64,000 nt of DNA from JAFIEN01 sp051859505 (GTDB lineage Bacteria > Pseudomonadota > Alphaproteobacteria > Rhodobacterales > Rhodobacteraceae), in the NCBI GenBank assembly GCA_051859505.1, contig JBHYFN010000001.1, positions 1 to 64,000 on the forward strand, in the 5' to 3' direction. Positions 1 through 9,000 of the stretch are shown here, piece after piece. Positions within the stretch are counted from its first letter, which is position 1, and every line of letters starts with the position of its first letter. Under the pieces are notes generated by a model. It saw nothing but the letters and a program-made list of their open reading frames with translations. It made no database searches and was not told the origin of the DNA. The translations under genes were made by a program, and so were the position numbers.

Positions 1-105
1 AAGGTATCCCTGAGGACCGAGGTAGACCACCTCGTCGATAGGCCGGAGATGTAAGCGCAGCAATGTGCTCAGTTGACCGGTACTAATCGTCCGATAGGCT
101 TGATT
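1..105 (+). rRNA. 23S ribosomal RNA, 3' end (partial)
   Basis: The first about 105 bases match the conserved 3' end of bacterial 23S rRNA: the stretch around GAGGACCGAGGTAGACC, then GTTGACCGGTACTAATCG and GGCTTGA at the end. The gene begins outside the window. The exact 3' end is estimated by similarity to other 23S genes, give or take about 5 bases. It shows that a ribosomal RNA operon directly abuts the photosynthesis cluster. Confidence 0.93.
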
Positions 106-193
106 TGATCCAGTAACAGCAAGACCGTTACAAACAATCCAATCAAAAGCATGCAAAACGTGTACAAATCCCGGAAAACATCGTTTCTTCTTC

Positions 194-311
<118 letters not shown>

Positions 312-439
312 TAATAAGAAACGATAAAAAGATGTTCCTCCGTAAATGATGACGTCAAAGAAATCCCAAAAACTGCCTAAGTGTAGTGCGAGGTAAAACC
401 TCGACACCCGCTGCGGGTCGGTCAGGCCCGATGAGGGAA

Positions 440-485
440 CCCGAATTTTCCAAATTCGGGTCTCGGAATTTTATGAAATTCCGAG
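440..485. terminator. double hairpin between the rRNA operon and idi
   Basis: Two perfect inverted repeats lie back to back. The first is CCCGAATTT / AAATTCGGG with loop TCC at 440-460. The second is CTCGGAATTT / AAATTCCGAG with loop TATG at 462-485. They sit between the converging 5S rRNA and idi genes, so a bidirectional terminator is the likely role. A similar pair with the same AATTT/AAATT core lies between crtE and crtF. No long T-run follows. Confidence 0.6.
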
Positions 486-495
486 TCGCTGCCCG

Positions 496-1026
496 TCAGG
501 CGATCGCGAGAGGCCCGAAGATCGCATCCCGGTGTTCGGCCAGATAGATCCGAAGCCAGGGCGTGAATTCATCGGGCCGCCGCGCGACCTCAGCGGCAAG
601 ATCCTGAAACCCGACCCAGCGCACCGCCATTACTTCATCGGGGTTCGGCACCACTTTCAGATCATCCGGTGCCTCGGCGAGGAAGATCTCGACCAGCTCA
701 TGCTCGATCAGACCGCCCCCAACATCGGCGCGATACTCGACCTGACCCCGATGTACCGGCCCCAGCCCCGCGATCCCCAGCTCCTGCCGCAACCGTCGCA
801 CGGCGCAGGCCTCGGCCGGTTCCTCCCATAGGGGATGCGTGCAGCAGGTATTCGCCCATAGCCCCGGCGTGTGATACTTGCCCAGAGCCCGCTGCTGGAT
901 AAGCACCCGCCCCCGGTTCATCACGAAGACGCTGACGGCCTTGTGCCGCAGGCCCTGAATATGGGCTTGCAGCTTGTCCACCGGGGTCAGCGTGCCGTTC
1001 ACCCAGGCCGGGATCATGTCACTCAT
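496..1026 (-). CDS. idi: isopentenyl-diphosphate delta-isomerase, type 1
   Basis: This 176-residue protein interconverts isopentenyl and dimethylallyl diphosphate, the starting units for carotenoids and for the geranylgeranyl/phytyl tail of bacteriochlorophyll. It is a Nudix-fold type 1 enzyme: the NTCCTHP motif holds the catalytic Cys (residue 61), and the EHELVEIF segment (about 109-116) carries the catalytic Glu. The length is typical. Its ATG overlaps the bchP stop codon by 4 bases (ATGA), so it is the last gene of a bchG-pucC family-bchP-idi operon. In Rhodobacter the same order occurs. Expression is expected to follow the PpsR-controlled bchG promoter. Confidence 0.95.
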   Translation of the reverse strand: MSDMIPAWVNGTLTPVDKLQAHIQGLRHKAVSVFVMNRGRVLIQQRALGKYHTPGLWANTCCTHPLWEEPAEACAVRRLRQELGIAGLGPVHRGQVEYRADVGGGLIEHELVEIFLAEAPDDLKVVPNPDEVMAVRWVGFQDLAAEVARRPDEFTPWLRIYLAEHRDAIFGPLAIA

Positions 1027-2204
1027 GTGCGCAAGGGCGAGACGAGGCCCGACAGATGGGCAAGGTTCTTGATCCCGATCTTGAGATGGGCCAGCGGTCG
1101 GGCCTTCACGAGTTTCTTGTTCATATAGGCCTCGAAGGTCAACCTCTGCACGTCAATGTCATGGCAAAGCGAGACGAACCTCTCGCGCCGCTCGTCGCTG
1201 CGGTAATAGGCGTTCTGCATCGCGCCCAGCACCCGGAACACCTGCCCGTGTTCACGCAGGAACAGCTTGCGCGCCAGTTGCAGGTCCTTGACCCGGCCCG
1301 ACCGCAGGCAGGCCGCCGCCGCCGTCGCCGCGACCCGGCCGCCCATCATGGCGTAGTAGATCCCTTCGCCCGAGGAGGGCGCCACCACCCCCGCAGCATC
1401 GCCCGCCAGCACCACATCGCGCCCGTTGTCCCAGCGGTCGAGCGGCTTCAGCGGGATCGGCGCGCCTTCCTTGCGGATGGTCTTGCAGTCCGTCAGGCCC
1501 GAGGCGGCGCGCAGAGCGGCGGTGGCCGATTTCAGGTCCACCCCGTCAAGGCCGGTGCCCATGCCGACGCTGGCCGATTTGCCATGCGGGAAAACCCAGC
1601 CGTAGAAATCGGGCGAGATCACGCCGTCATAGACCACGTCGCAGCGCATCGGATCATAGATCGCCGAGGCGGGCGGGGCCTCGATGATCTCGTGATAGGC
1701 GATGACGTAGGGGATCTTGTCGCCCCCCGGCACCTCGGCCCGGGCCACGTCGGACCGCGCGCCATCCGCGCCGATGACCAGCTTGCCCGTGACCCGCGCC
1801 TCTTCGCCGCTGGCCTTGTCGCGATAGACGACATGGGTGCCGGCCCCGTCGCGTTCGATCCGCAGGAAAGTGCCGGTCAGGCGCGTGGCCCCGGCCTCGG
1901 CCGCGCGGACCCGCAGGTATTCGTCGAAATGCTCGCGGTCGACCATGCCGACAAAGCCGTTCTCGATCGGGATATCCACCTTGCGCCCGGTGGGCGAGAT
2001 CATGCGCGCCGTCTGGATGCGGGCGACGATCTGGTTGTCGGGAATGTCGAAATCCGCGATCAGCCGCGGCGGGATCGCGCCGCCGCAGGGCTTGATCCGG
2101 CCCGCCCGGTCCAGAAGCGCGACGGTATGACCCGAGCGGATCAGGTCTTCGGCGGCGATGGACCCCGCGGGACCGCCCCCCACCACGACGACATCGACAT
2201 TCAT
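1023..2204 (-). CDS. bchP: geranylgeranyl diphosphate/bacteriochlorophyll reductase
   Basis: This flavoprotein of 393 residues reduces the geranylgeranyl tail of bacteriochlorophyll to phytyl in three NADPH-dependent steps, after BchG has attached it. The N-terminus carries the dinucleotide-binding motif VVVVGGGPAGS (residues 5-15). A second FAD motif, AGDAAGVVAPSSGEG, lies at about 267-281. Both are characteristic of the ChlP/BchP family. The ATG at 2204 was chosen because it opens directly on the FAD motif; a longer reading frame upstream runs through the neighbouring gene in another frame. The gene starts 2 bases after the upstream stop and overlaps idi. Confidence 0.95.
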   Translation of the reverse strand: MNVDVVVVGGGPAGSIAAEDLIRSGHTVALLDRAGRIKPCGGAIPPRLIADFDIPDNQIVARIQTARMISPTGRKVDIPIENGFVGMVDREHFDEYLRVRAAEAGATRLTGTFLRIERDGAGTHVVYRDKASGEEARVTGKLVIGADGARSDVARAEVPGGDKIPYVIAYHEIIEAPPASAIYDPMRCDVVYDGVISPDFYGWVFPHGKSASVGMGTGLDGVDLKSATAALRAASGLTDCKTIRKEGAPIPLKPLDRWDNGRDVVLAGDAAGVVAPSSGEGIYYAMMGGRVAATAAAACLRSGRVKDLQLARKLFLREHGQVFRVLGAMQNAYYRSDERRERFVSLCHDIDVQRLTFEAYMNKKLVKARPLAHLKIGIKNLAHLSGLVSPLRT

Positions 2205-2206
2205 GG

Positions 2207-3490
2207 TCACTCTCCCGGAACGAGGGTTCGAACCGGCACACGCCGGTCCATGGTGCGGGCCGCCATCAGGGCGGCGGCAAGGAAGATGCCGGCCTCGATC
2301 ACGAAGACCGATCCAAAGGCCTGCGCGTCGTTGAGGCCGAAGCGGAACAGATCGACCAGCGCCGCCCCCATCAGCCCGCCGAAACCTGCGGCCACGGCCT
2401 GCGCCGCGCCCCAAAGGCCCATCCGCGTGCCTTCGCGCCGGCCCCGGCCCTCGCCCGCCAGCGCCATCATCGACCCGATGGCCGCCACCGCGAACATGCC
2501 GTTGAAGAACCCAAGCGCCACGACGGCGGGCATCAGCGGCGCGCCGGGGCCCATCGGGCCGAGGAAAGCAATCACGCCAAGCGCCGCCGCCGACCCGAGG
2601 CAGCCCGCGATGGTCCAGGACCGCAGCATGCCAAGGCGAAAGCCGGTGGCCAGCACTCCCACGGCCAGCATGCCCAGGAAGACGCCGCCGTTCTGCGCGC
2701 CCGAAAGTGTGGTGGACTGTCCGGGCGTGAAGGCGAAGACAAGGCCCGCATAGGGCTCGACGATCAGCTCCTGCATGAAATAGGCGGTCATCGACAGGAA
2801 GACGAACAGCGTGAAGTTGCGCGCGCGCCGGTCGGCCCAGACCTCGGCCAGGCTTTCAAGGAAGGGGGCGGGGTCGGGCTGGCGGATCGCCTCGACCCCC
2901 CGCTCGATCCCCAACACGGCCAGGACGGTGACGATCTGGGCCAGGACGATGACGCCGGCCACGATCTGGATCAGCCGCGGATAAGAGAAGGGCTCGATCA
3001 ACTGCCCCACGATCCCGGCCGTTGCGGCGATGCCCAGGATCATCATCAGCCATGTGATCGTCGCGGCTGCAGGGCGGCGGCGTTCGGCGGTGGCGGTTGC
3101 CAGCAGCGCCAGAAGCGAGGTGCCCGAGGCCCCGACGCCCAGGCCGATCAGCGCATAGGCGACGATTGACAGCGTCAAGCCAAGCGCAAAGGACGACTCG
3201 AACACCGGCAGCGCCAGCGTCGCCATCATCGCGCCTGCACCAAGTGCCGCCATGCCGCCGATGATCCAGCGGGTCCGGTGCCCGCCCGCGTCCGAGGCAA
3301 AGCCCCAATGCGGCCGACTGATCTGGATCCCGTAATGCAGCGCCACCAGCGCGCCCGGCAGGACAGCGGCCAGCGACAGCTCGACCACCATCAGCCGGTT
3401 CAGCGTCGAGGTGGTCAGGACGACGATCGACCCCAGCGCCATCTGCACAAGGCCAAGGCGGACGATCTGGAACCAGCTCAGCGTTTTCAT
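2207..3490 (-). CDS. PucC-family transporter of the bchG-bchP operon (ORF428 type)
   Basis: A 427-residue, very hydrophobic protein with about 12 membrane segments, of the PucC/LhaA branch of the major facilitator superfamily. The N-terminal stretch with STLNRLMVVEL closely resembles the LhaA segment with GTLNRVMIVEL encoded at 15908. In Rhodobacter capsulatus the gene between bchG and bchP is a PucC homologue known as orf428; the position is identical here. Family members help assemble light-harvesting complexes or move pigments, but the specific substrate of this one is unproven. Its ATG overlaps the bchG stop codon by 4 bases, showing translational coupling. Confidence 0.9.
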   Translation of the reverse strand: MKTLSWFQIVRLGLVQMALGSIVVLTTSTLNRLMVVELSLAAVLPGALVALHYGIQISRPHWGFASDAGGHRTRWIIGGMAALGAGAMMATLALPVFESSFALGLTLSIVAYALIGLGVGASGTSLLALLATATAERRRPAAATITWLMMILGIAATAGIVGQLIEPFSYPRLIQIVAGVIVLAQIVTVLAVLGIERGVEAIRQPDPAPFLESLAEVWADRRARNFTLFVFLSMTAYFMQELIVEPYAGLVFAFTPGQSTTLSGAQNGGVFLGMLAVGVLATGFRLGMLRSWTIAGCLGSAAALGVIAFLGPMGPGAPLMPAVVALGFFNGMFAVAAIGSMMALAGEGRGRREGTRMGLWGAAQAVAAGFGGLMGAALVDLFRFGLNDAQAFGSVFVIEAGIFLAAALMAARTMDRRVPVRTLVPGE

Positions 3491-4392
3491 GCCAGCCCCC
3501 GCAAAGCGAATGCGGCGACCATCATGCCGCTGATGTAAAGGACGATGCCCGTGCCGTTGTACCAGGGCGCCTTGCCCTTGGGATCGCGCAACAGCACCCG
3601 CATCGCGGCGAATTGTGCGATCAGCAGCGCCGCGATCCCGGCGGCATGCAGCGGCTTGCCCCAGAGGACCAGCAGCCCGATCACCGCCACCTGCGGCACC
3701 GACATGACCCAGCAGGCCAGCCGGGCTGCGCGTTCGGGGCCAAGCGTGACGGGCAGCGAGTTGACCCCCATCTGCCGGTCGCCCTCCAGCGCCTTGAAAT
3801 CATTGAGCGTCATGATCCCATGCGCGCCGATCCCGTAAAGAAGCGCGATTGTCACGATCTCCCACCCCGGGGCGCCGAGGGTCAGGACAGCGGCCCCGGT
3901 GAACCAGGGCAGCGTCTCGTAGGATAGGCCCACCAGCCCCGGCCCCCACCAGCCCGACCGCTTCAGCCGGACGGGTTCGGCGGAATAGGCCCAGGCGGCC
4001 AGCACGCCAAGGATGGTCGCGGCAAAACCCCAAGGCCCAAGGAACCAGCCGATGACCAGCGACAGGACGGTCATCGCCAGCGCGATCCAAAGGCCCCAGC
4101 GGCCCGGGATGCGGCCCGAGGGGATCGGGCGGTCGGGTTCGTTGATCGCATCGACATGCCGGTCGCACCAGTCGTTGGCGGCCTGGCTCATGCCGCAGAC
4201 GACGGGGCCGGCAAGGAAGATGCCGAGGATCACAAGGCCGGGCGCCGAGGACAGCGGCACCCCGGCGGAAACCGCGCCGCAGAGATAGGCCCACATCGGC
4301 GGAAACCAGGTGATCGGCTTGATCAGCGTCAGCGCGGCCCGAGGCTCGGGCCAGCGGCGGGGCAAGTGCTGTAAGTCAGGCGCGACACTCAT
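3487..4392 (-). CDS. bchG: bacteriochlorophyll synthase (geranylgeranyltransferase)
   Basis: This 301-residue polytopic membrane enzyme esterifies bacteriochlorophyllide a with geranylgeranyl diphosphate. It belongs to the UbiA prenyltransferase superfamily: the first Asp-rich motif NDWCDRHVD is at residues 73-81 with EPDRPIPSG just after it. The second, in the LNDFKALEGDRQMG region, lies near residue 200. The length is normal. It is the first gene of the bchG-pucC family-bchP-idi operon. Two PpsR-type operators lie immediately upstream, the nearer one starting 3 bases before the ATG, so repression by PpsR is expected. Confidence 0.96.
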   Translation of the reverse strand: MSVAPDLQHLPRRWPEPRAALTLIKPITWFPPMWAYLCGAVSAGVPLSSAPGLVILGIFLAGPVVCGMSQAANDWCDRHVDAINEPDRPIPSGRIPGRWGLWIALAMTVLSLVIGWFLGPWGFAATILGVLAAWAYSAEPVRLKRSGWWGPGLVGLSYETLPWFTGAAVLTLGAPGWEIVTIALLYGIGAHGIMTLNDFKALEGDRQMGVNSLPVTLGPERAARLACWVMSVPQVAVIGLLVLWGKPLHAAGIAALLIAQFAAMRVLLRDPKGKAPWYNGTGIVLYISGMMVAAFALRGLA

Positions 4393-4394
4393 GC

Positions 4395-4412
4395 TGTAAG
4401 TTTAAAGTGACA
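4395..4412. promoter_or_regulatory. PpsR/CrtJ operator, bchG-proximal
   Basis: The sequence TGTAAGTTTAAAGTGACA fits the PpsR/CrtJ consensus TGT-N12-ACA. It lies 3 bases upstream of the bchG ATG (minus strand). It is paired with a second site 17 bases farther upstream, a tandem arrangement that favours cooperative binding of PpsR tetramers. Confidence 0.8.
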
Positions 4413-4429
4413 AATTCGGACTCGGCAAG

Positions 4430-4447
4430 TGTAAACTGAGGTTGACA
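4430..4447. promoter_or_regulatory. PpsR/CrtJ operator, bchG-distal
   Basis: TGTAAACTGAGGTTGACA matches TGT-N12-ACA, including the preferred G before ACA. With the site at 4395-4412 it forms the probable control region of the bchG operon. Whether ppsR itself, whose coding region ends at 4591, has its own promoter elsewhere cannot be read from this stretch. Confidence 0.8.
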
Positions 4448-4590
4448 GCCTACAGCCGCCATTTTCCCGCCGGTCTGCGACGCAGCAACGGCCGCCACCC
4501 CGTGCGCGCCCCGTCTTGAAAATTTTATGAGAGAGGATGGCGAGGGGGCGATTCCCTCACCTGCGCGCCGCACTTGGCCGGGCCGGGATC

Positions 4591-6006
4591 TCAGTCTTCC
4601 TTGGCGACCAGACCGTATTTGCGCAGCTTCACGTAAAGCGATTGCCGCGACAGCCCCAGCATCTCGGCGGCGGCGACGCGGTTGTTCATCGTCAGCTCGA
4701 TCGCCGTCTCGATGCACATCCGTTCGATCACATTCGTCGTCTCGCCGACGATTTCCTTCAGCGTGGCGCTCCCGACAAGCTCCATGACCGAGCGGACATT
4801 CTCGTCCGTCACCGGCGTGCCCGAGGGCCGCCCGTCATCCAGCCGCGTCGCATCGCGCATCACGAAGGCAAAGACCGTCCGGCTGTCGGCCTGGAGCGCC
4901 GTGACCGAAATCTCGACCCCGCGGGGCAAGCCGAATTCCCCCGAGATCTTGGTCGGATACAGCCGCATCCGCCCGGACCGGGCCGCATTCTCGGTCAGGA
5001 CGTTGAAATCGACCGACCCGCGCGAGAGATACTCGCTGAGCGCCCTGCCCTTGACCGAAAGGTCATGCGCCACGTCGATCAGGCTCAGGAAACTGTCGTT
5101 GGTCGAGAGGATCTCGCCCTTCTGGTCGGTAAAGACGATGGCGTCCGGCCCCTGCACGAAAAGACCGTTCAGATAGGCGCTCAGGTTGTCTGACGGGTTC
5201 GCCGAGCCTGTTGCGGGCTCGATCCGGCACAGCAGCATGCGTTCGCCCGCGGCCCGGAACATCGTGGGCAGAATGCGGACGGTACTGCCGCTGCGCGAAA
5301 GCTGACCCTTGATCGCCACGGCCCGATCCGAAACCGCCTGCGTCGTCAACGCCTCCATGAGGTCGCCACGCTTGCGATCGTCGAACAGGTCGGCAAAGGA
5401 CTGACCGACAAGCTCTTCGCGCGAAACGCCCAGAATGGAACTGACGGCGGAATTCACATCCGTCATCCGACCTGTCTGAGCCGAGACAAAGACAAGCGCC
5501 TCGCGCGAGGATTCAAGCAAGACCCGGAACCGCGTGTCATTCTCGCGCTGCGCTTCGTAATCGCGTTCCAGGGACATCTGCGCCCGAACGAGTTGCTGCT
5601 GCATCTCGGCGATCGGCCGCAGGTCGCGCCCCAGCATCAGGATCGTGCCATCCGGCCCGATCTGGTGAAAACTGTAGCGAATCGGAAATTCCCACCGCCC
5701 CGAACCGTCGGCGTGGTTAAGCTCGACCGGCTGCACCGCCCCGGCGTCCTGCAGGAACTTTGTCAGTCGGGTGTCGAATTTGACGACGCTCTCGGTCGCA
5801 AGCGTGCTGCGAACATCGCGGCCGTCCCAATCCTCGAGCCGGCGAACGAAGTCATGCGCCGGGTTCACCAGAACGGACAGGATCGTCCCCTCGGGACTGA
5901 TCACAAGCGCGAGGTCCGAGATATCGGCAATGATATCCCCCAGAATATCCGGGGCAATCAGCGGAATGGCGCCACTGTTCCAGTATTTTGCGCCGCGCGA
6001 GGTCAA
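4591..6006 (-). CDS. ppsR: transcriptional repressor PpsR (CrtJ)
   Basis: PpsR represses bch, crt and puc genes under oxygen. The protein of about 471 residues has an N-terminal region, a Q-linker (AEMQQQLVRAQMSLERDY), two PAS domains and a C-terminal Fis-type helix-turn-helix (AAAEMLGLSRQSLYVKLRKYG). The two cysteines known from CrtJ/PpsR are present, in LLCRIEP and RMCIETA, the latter just before the helix-turn-helix. There is no ATG at the expected place. I chose TTG at 6006 because it places the start about 13 residues before IPLIAPD, where the family begins, and AGGAC lies upstream. A GTG at 6045 overlapping the ppaA stop would add 13 residues. The gene follows ppaA closely. No AppA antirepressor is in the window. 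Confidence 0.93.
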   Translation of the reverse strand: MTSRGAKYWNSGAIPLIAPDILGDIIADISDLALVISPEGTILSVLVNPAHDFVRRLEDWDGRDVRSTLATESVVKFDTRLTKFLQDAGAVQPVELNHADGSGRWEFPIRYSFHQIGPDGTILMLGRDLRPIAEMQQQLVRAQMSLERDYEAQRENDTRFRVLLESSREALVFVSAQTGRMTDVNSAVSSILGVSREELVGQSFADLFDDRKRGDLMEALTTQAVSDRAVAIKGQLSRSGSTVRILPTMFRAAGERMLLCRIEPATGSANPSDNLSAYLNGLFVQGPDAIVFTDQKGEILSTNDSFLSLIDVAHDLSVKGRALSEYLSRGSVDFNVLTENAARSGRMRLYPTKISGEFGLPRGVEISVTALQADSRTVFAFVMRDATRLDDGRPSGTPVTDENVRSVMELVGSATLKEIVGETTNVIERMCIETAIELTMNNRVAAAEMLGLSRQSLYVKLRKYGLVAKED

Positions 6007-6041
6007 GTTGTGACTGTCCTGATGATGCTCTTCATCATGGT

Positions 6042-6854
6042 TCACCTCTTGGCGCCGTAGGCGGAATCTGCCCGCGGTTTCAGCAGAAGACCACATTTCG
6101 ACAATGCTTCATACAGGTCGCTCGTCACATGATCCGCGCCGGTAAGCGCTGCGATCTCCATACCGCCGCCGCCATCCGTTTCAAGGACCGTTCCTCCGAT
6201 CACGACAGGGGGTGGCGTTCCTGTCGAATTCTTGACCTGTTCCACCATCTTTCGAAGAGTTTCAAGACTTTCGCCACAAGAGGCCGAAATCAGAACCGCG
6301 TCATATCGCGCCTTCCGAAGGGCCGGGCCGATCTCGTCGATGCCAAGCCCGATCAAAGGGGTCACGGCAAGGCCGATCCGCCGAAGCTGTGCGACAAGGA
6401 CGATCGCCCCCAAGGTATGAAAGACATCCGCCGCCACGATGACCGCAACCGCCGCCGCGTCGGCATCCGCCGCCCGTTCACCGGTCAGGCAGGGGTCGAT
6501 ACACCGCATGAGGCCCTGAAGCCGGGCCACGCCGATGGTCACAGAGGCGAAACCAAGCAGATCCTCGCACCACATATCGCCCAGTTCGCGCGCGACTGCG
6601 GGGATATAGTGGTCCGTCACGTCCTCGAACGAGACACCGGCACGCAGCATCTGTTCGACCACACGCTCGGGCCAGAAGCCTTCCGCGCTGACAGCGGCAT
6701 CGCGTAGCGCGGTCAAGAGTTCTGAATTCATGGTACTCGCAATCGCCCGATTGCGCCCCGCTACCACATCCAAAGCACGATTGGCGAGGGCGCCCACGCC
6801 ATTCCCGGCCTTGCTTCCGGGGGCTCGCGCTGGCGGGCGCGCCATGTCCGACAT
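6042..6854 (-). CDS. ppaA: PpaA/AerR-type B12-binding antirepressor
   Basis: This 270-residue protein belongs to the PpaA/AerR family, which modulates PpsR/CrtJ activity in response to light through bound cobalamin (AerR) or another tetrapyrrole. It has a helical N-terminal part (about 45-125) and a C-terminal B12-binding-like (SCHIC) domain. The segment ADVFHTLGA contains the His expected to coordinate the cofactor, and VVIGGTVLE lies in the Rossmann-like core. It is transcribed just ahead of ppsR, which starts 36 bases after its stop or overlaps it. A PpsR operator lies 85 bases upstream, suggesting feedback control. The ATG at 6854 could be replaced by the one 41 codons later. Confidence 0.9.
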   Translation of the reverse strand: MSDMARPPARAPGSKAGNGVGALANRALDVVAGRNRAIASTMNSELLTALRDAAVSAEGFWPERVVEQMLRAGVSFEDVTDHYIPAVARELGDMWCEDLLGFASVTIGVARLQGLMRCIDPCLTGERAADADAAAVAVIVAADVFHTLGAIVLVAQLRRIGLAVTPLIGLGIDEIGPALRKARYDAVLISASCGESLETLRKMVEQVKNSTGTPPPVVIGGTVLETDGGGGMEIAALTGADHVTSDLYEALSKCGLLLKPRADSAYGAKR

Positions 6855-6938
6855 GTATTCGCCTCCAGCCTGTGGCGGGGTTTATGGCCCAAACAGGCCG
6901 CCAGCCATGGGAGCCATTGTCTGTTATGCCCCCAGATT

Positions 6939-6956
6939 TGTCAAAGCAAATTGACA
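6939..6956. promoter_or_regulatory. PpsR/CrtJ operator, ppaA side
   Basis: TGTCAAAGCAAATTGACA fits TGTC-N10-GACA exactly. It lies 85 bases upstream of the ppaA start. Confidence 0.82.
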
Positions 6957-7072
6957 GTAGCGCACTGTCCGGCGCGTACGCTGCCGCATTTACACGATTA
7001 AACCGTTGAGCAGAAATAGTTATGTTGGGTTTGTCCAGCCAGAGCCAAGCGCGCTGATTTTCGCTCTCAATG

Positions 7073-7090
7073 TGTAAGTTAAAGTTGACA
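7073..7090. promoter_or_regulatory. PpsR/CrtJ operator, bchF side
   Basis: TGTAAGTTAAAGTTGACA fits TGT-N12-ACA. It lies 73 bases upstream of the bchF ATG. Its centre is 134 bases from the ppaA-side operator, allowing looping between two distant sites as known for some CrtJ targets. Confidence 0.82.
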
Positions 7091-7162
7091 CCCCTGCCCC
7101 TCGCCCACTAGTCTTTACGCCAAGGCGTCGGGAATCCGGGCCGATGGAGCGGGGGACAAGCA

Positions 7163-7708
7163 ATGCCGGGGCATGCGACAGACAGGGGAGGAGACCGGAC
7201 CGGCCTCTACACCCCCGACGAGCGCGCCCGGCGCGATGCGACGGTCTGGACCCTCGTGCAGGGCATTCTCGCCCCAGCACAGTTCCTGGTTTTCCTGATC
7301 TCGCTCGGTCTCGTGATCCGCTTCCTCTGGACGGGCGAAGGCTACGCTGCGGCGACCGTCTCGATCCTGGTGAAGACCGGGTTCCTCTACCTGATCATGG
7401 TTACCGGCGCGATCTGGGAGAAGGTGGTTTTCGGCCAGTATCTCTTCGCCCCCGCCTTCTTCTGGGAGGATGTGTTCAGCTTCGCAGTCATCGCGCTCCA
7501 TACCGCCTATGTCATTGCTTTGCTGACGCATTCCCTGTCGCCGACCGCGCTCATGTGGCTCGCTCTGGCGGCCTATGCGGCCTATGTGATCAACGCCGGC
7601 CAGTTCCTGTGGAAGCTGCGTCAGGCCCGCCTTCAGGCCGAGGCCGAAGAGCGCGGCCGGGGCCGCCTGGCCGAGGATCTGGCCGCTGCCGAAAGGACGA
7701 TGGCATGA
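7163..7708 (+). CDS. bchF: 3-vinyl bacteriochlorophyllide hydratase
   Basis: This 181-residue membrane protein hydrates the C3 vinyl group of (bacterio)chlorophyllide to hydroxyethyl, which BchC later oxidises to the acetyl group of bacteriochlorophyll a. It has four hydrophobic segments, at roughly residues 35-55, 66-84, 105-125 and 130-150, and the family motif GAIWEKVVFGQYLFAPAFFW. It is the first gene of the long bchFNBHLM-lhaA-puh string and overlaps bchN by 4 bases. A PpsR operator lies upstream. Confidence 0.95.
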   Translation: MPGHATDRGGDRTGLYTPDERARRDATVWTLVQGILAPAQFLVFLISLGLVIRFLWTGEGYAAATVSILVKTGFLYLIMVTGAIWEKVVFGQYLFAPAFFWEDVFSFAVIALHTAYVIALLTHSLSPTALMWLALAAYAAYVINAGQFLWKLRQARLQAEAEERGRGRLAEDLAAAERTMA

Positions 7709-8988
7709 CCGCGCTGCCCCCTCCGGCCGGTGGCGGGTGCCGGTCCACCCCGGTCCTGAAACAGCGCGGCCAGCGCGAGGTGTTCTGCGGGCTGACCGGC
7801 ATCATCTGGCTGCACCGCAAGATGCAGGACGCCTTCTTCCTGGTGATCGGCAGCCGCACCTGCGCGCATCTTCTGCAATCGGCGGCGGGCGTGATGATCT
7901 TTGCCGAGCCGCGATTCGGCACGGCGATCATGGAAGAGACCGACCTCGCCGGGATGGCCGATTCGCAGAAAGAGGTGGACCGCGTCGTCGCCCAGCTGCT
8001 GGAGCGTCGGCCCGACATCCGGCAGCTGTTCCTTGTCGGCTCGTGCCCGTCCGAGGTGATCAAGATCGACCTGGCCCGCGCGGCCGAACGGCTGTCGGCG
8101 CAGTATGCGCCCCGCGTGCGCGTGCTGAACTATTCCGGCTCGGGCATCGAGACGACCTTCACCCAGGGCGAGGATGCGGCGCTGGCCAGCATGGTCCCCG
8201 TCCTGCCGGAAAGCGACGCGCGGGAACTGCTTGTCGTGGGCGCCCTGCCCGATGTGGTCGAGGATCAGATGCTCTCGCTTCTGTCCGCGATGGGCGTGGG
8301 CCCGGTCCGCTGCCTGCCGGCCCACCGTGTGGACGCGGAAACGGGCGTCGGCCCGAACACCGTCTTCGCCCTTGTCCAGCCCTTCCTGGGCGACACACAT
8401 GCCGCGCTCGTCAAGCGCGGCGCGCGCCATATCGCGGCGCCATTCCCCTTCGGCGACGAGGGAACAACGGCCTGGCTCGCCGCGGTCGCCGCCGAATTCG
8501 GGGTGGACGCCGAAACCTTCGCCCGCGTGACCGAAGCCCCCCGCGCCCGCGCCCGCCGCGCCATCGCGCAGGCCTCCGAAGTGCTGCGCGGCAAGTCGGT
8601 CTTCTTCTTCCCCGACAGCCAGCTCGAAGTGCCGCTGGCCCGCTTCCTGACCCGCGAATGCGGCATGACCGCGATCGAGGTCGGCAGCCCCTATATCCAT
8701 GACGGCCTCGTCGGCCCCGATCTCGACCTGCTGCCCGCGGGCCCGGTGATCTCGGAAGGGCAGGACGTCGACCTGCAACTCGACCGCGCCCGCGCCGCCC
8801 GGCCCGACCTGACGGTCTGCGGCCTCGGCCTTGCCAACCCGCTCGAGGCCGAGGGGCTGACCACGAAATGGGCGATCGAGCTCGTCTTCACCCCGGTCCA
8901 TTTCTACGAACAGGCAGGCGATCTCGCGGGCCTCTTCTCGCGCCCCGTGCGCCGCAAGCAGCTCCTGAAGCTGGAGACGGCCGAATGA
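7705..8988 (+). CDS. bchN: light-independent protochlorophyllide reductase, N subunit
   Basis: BchN (427 residues) forms with BchB the nitrogenase-like catalytic component that reduces ring D of protochlorophyllide without light, using electrons from BchL. Three Cys that hold the [4Fe-4S] cluster are visible at residues 28 (EVFCGL), 53 (SRTCAH) and 114 (VGSCPSE); the fourth ligand comes from BchB. The ATG overlaps the bchF stop (ATGA). The downstream gap to bchB is unusually large for this operon and is filled by a repeat element. Confidence 0.96.
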   Translation: MTALPPPAGGGCRSTPVLKQRGQREVFCGLTGIIWLHRKMQDAFFLVIGSRTCAHLLQSAAGVMIFAEPRFGTAIMEETDLAGMADSQKEVDRVVAQLLERRPDIRQLFLVGSCPSEVIKIDLARAAERLSAQYAPRVRVLNYSGSGIETTFTQGEDAALASMVPVLPESDARELLVVGALPDVVEDQMLSLLSAMGVGPVRCLPAHRVDAETGVGPNTVFALVQPFLGDTHAALVKRGARHIAAPFPFGDEGTTAWLAAVAAEFGVDAETFARVTEAPRARARRAIAQASEVLRGKSVFFFPDSQLEVPLARFLTRECGMTAIEVGSPYIHDGLVGPDLDLLPAGPVISEGQDVDLQLDRARAARPDLTVCGLGLANPLEAEGLTTKWAIELVFTPVHFYEQAGDLAGLFSRPVRRKQLLKLETAE

Positions 8989-9000
8989 CGACGCTCTTCT

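Larger units (their letters stand above)
6855..7162. promoter_or_regulatory. divergent control region ppaA / bchF
   Basis: This 308-base region has no gene. It separates ppaA (minus) from bchF (plus) and carries two PpsR-type operators, listed separately: one nearer ppaA and one nearer bchF. The AT-rich centre around 6985-7030 is the likely promoter area. It is the only sizeable regulatory gap in front of the 16 kb bchF-to-hemA gene string. Confidence 0.75.

Noticed and set aside
312..439. A possible initiator tRNA gene after the 5S rRNA
   Set aside because: No T-loop (GGTTCGAATCC type), no anticodon arm and no CCA end could be found in this stretch.
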